From positions 317,314-381,313 of the forward strand of contig JADKEK010000005.1 of assembly GCA_016718035.1 (NCBI GenBank): a DNA stretch of 64,000 nt, given 5' to 3'. The stretch is from Bacteroidota bacterium (GTDB lineage: Bacteria; Bacteroidota; Bacteroidia; Chitinophagales; BACL12). The notes beneath the pieces are model-generated. The model was not told the origin of the DNA. It worked only from the letters and a program-made list of their open reading frames with translations, and searched no databases. Below, in pieces: positions 63,302 through 64,000 of this stretch (positions within the stretch are counted from its first letter, which is position 1; every line of letters starts with the position of its first letter). A program made the position numbers and the translations under genes.

Positions 63302-64000
63302 TTAGTTGAATTCTTTCTTCTTAATCAAACTTGCAAATTCTTTATTCAACCCAAGTATCTTCAAGTTATTTTCTTTTTGAAAAAACTCTGTATAGTTGTT
63401 ATGATTCATAAAATTCATCAAATCATTAACTGTCATCACCGCTAATTGAATTGATAAAGCGCTATGCTGATACGCTGAAAATTTAAGGTTTTCGTAAAAC
63501 GCATCCTTGGTTGAAACACTTTCATTGTATGTGTCAGTTGTTAATGGAAGAAACAAAACCCGATAGTGCTTGTAGCTTGGTGGTTTCTGTGTACAAGAAA
63601 TAATCTTCGGAATTCTATCTTCCTCTACTTTCTCTGAATGGTTTTCTCCTTTCTTACTATGACAGTCGTGTATAGAAACTAAATTACTTTTTTGCTCAAT
63701 GCTTTTCTGCAAACACATGTGCATCTGAATAATAGGATTATGCCAATCCTTCATCTTTATGTAAGTATTAAAGAAAATGCACCTTTCAGAATCTTCCGCT
63801 GCCTTCATCCATTTTTCAACCGTATTAGAGTTCACTTTATACGGCTTACCAGCAAATCCTTCATTACCTTCTAAATCTAATTTAATTTCCAGTGTAACCT
63901 CATCAACTAATTTTTGCAACTTGATTTTATCCTTTGAACTAAAAGTTGATGGTGCTGAACCATTTAAAAAGCGACTGATATCCTGCACACTTTTAATCTC
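63302..64000 (-). CDS. Unknown protein, 5' end off window
   Basis: At least 232 codons open to the window edge; a GTG at 63988 is the last internal start candidate but the frame continues beyond it. No recognised domain. Features: a C-terminal stretch HSALSIQLAVMTVNDLMNFM and NLVSIHDCHSKKGENHSEKV, which holds histidines and a cysteine but no known site. The protein probably starts outside the window and heads the operon of the radical SAM enzyme. Confidence 0.55.
   Translation of the reverse strand, partial: EIKSVQDISRFLNGSAPSTFSSKDKIKLQKLVDEVTLEIKLDLEGNEGFAGKPYKVNSNTVEKWMKAAEDSERCIFFNTYIKMKDWHNPIIQMHMCLQKSIEQKSNLVSIHDCHSKKGENHSEKVEEDRIPKIISCTQKPPSYKHYRVLFLPLTTDTYNESVSTKDAFYENLKFSAYQHSALSIQLAVMTVNDLMNFMNHNNYTEFFQKENNLKILGLNKEFASLIKKKEFN

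Overview
The window reads as chromosomal DNA of a Bacteroidota bacterium, probably of the Chitinophagales/Saprospiria type. It is AT-rich. It encodes type IX secretion (T9SS) cargo with both type A and type B C-terminal sorting domains, a PorP/SprF-family protein, the gliding lipoprotein GldH, a RicT/PSP1-HolB-GldH cluster and a MoxR-Bat operon. Several genes have a TAnnTTTG -7 promoter box, the Bacteroidota form. No rRNA, tRNA or CRISPR array was found. Gene density is high and many genes overlap by 4 nt or have gaps of only a few bases.

Layout. 1-1122: a lipopolysaccharide/O-antigen type flippase running off the left edge. 1286-6704: two large secreted T9SS type B proteins. 6806-8640: a LytS/LytTR two-component pair. 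8711-12364: DUF1761 membrane protein, YciI-like protein, WD40 protein, nitroreductase. 12574-13611: PorP/SprF. 13772-26391: a 12.6 kb minus-strand array of five paralogous secreted sulfatases, each with the same sulfatase / PKD-like / T9SS type A layout. 26602-33805: housekeeping and stress genes (exonuclease III, esterase, gldH, ricT, holB, glutathione peroxidase, QueD/PTPS, SRPBCC protein, truncated haemoglobin, OsmC). 33984-42203: moxR-DUF58-batA-batB-batC-batD-batE, with a single-base frameshift in batC. 42184-45982: PAP2-like protein, rpoN, asnS. 46111-48954: kynurenine-pathway enzymes ACMSD and 3-hydroxyanthranilate dioxygenase with a GxxExxY protein and an atypical SDR. 49005-54934: SlyD and a periplasmic folding cluster (two parvulin proteins, a lipoprotein, a second MoxR). 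55102-57000: PurF-like amidophosphoribosyltransferase.

57-64 kb is accessory DNA. It holds a BRO-N protein with an unusual C-terminus, a type II-like restriction endonuclease with its methyltransferase split by two compensating frameshifts, and a minus-strand operon. That operon consists of two unknown proteins, a RimO/MiaB-like radical SAM methylthiotransferase, a 54-residue small protein (below usual ORF cut-offs) and an NSS-family sodium symporter. The last genes overlap one another, so they are probably translated together. This is the most unusual gene combination in the window. The methylthiotransferase reads through at least five single-base frameshifts at short base runs while its protein motifs stay intact, so either the sequence is poor near this end or the gene broke very recently.

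Together the window mixes core envelope biology (T9SS substrates, outer-membrane folding, Bat proteins), a specialised desulfation island aimed at an unknown sulfated polymer, aromatic amino-acid catabolism, and a defence/specialised-metabolism segment at the right end.
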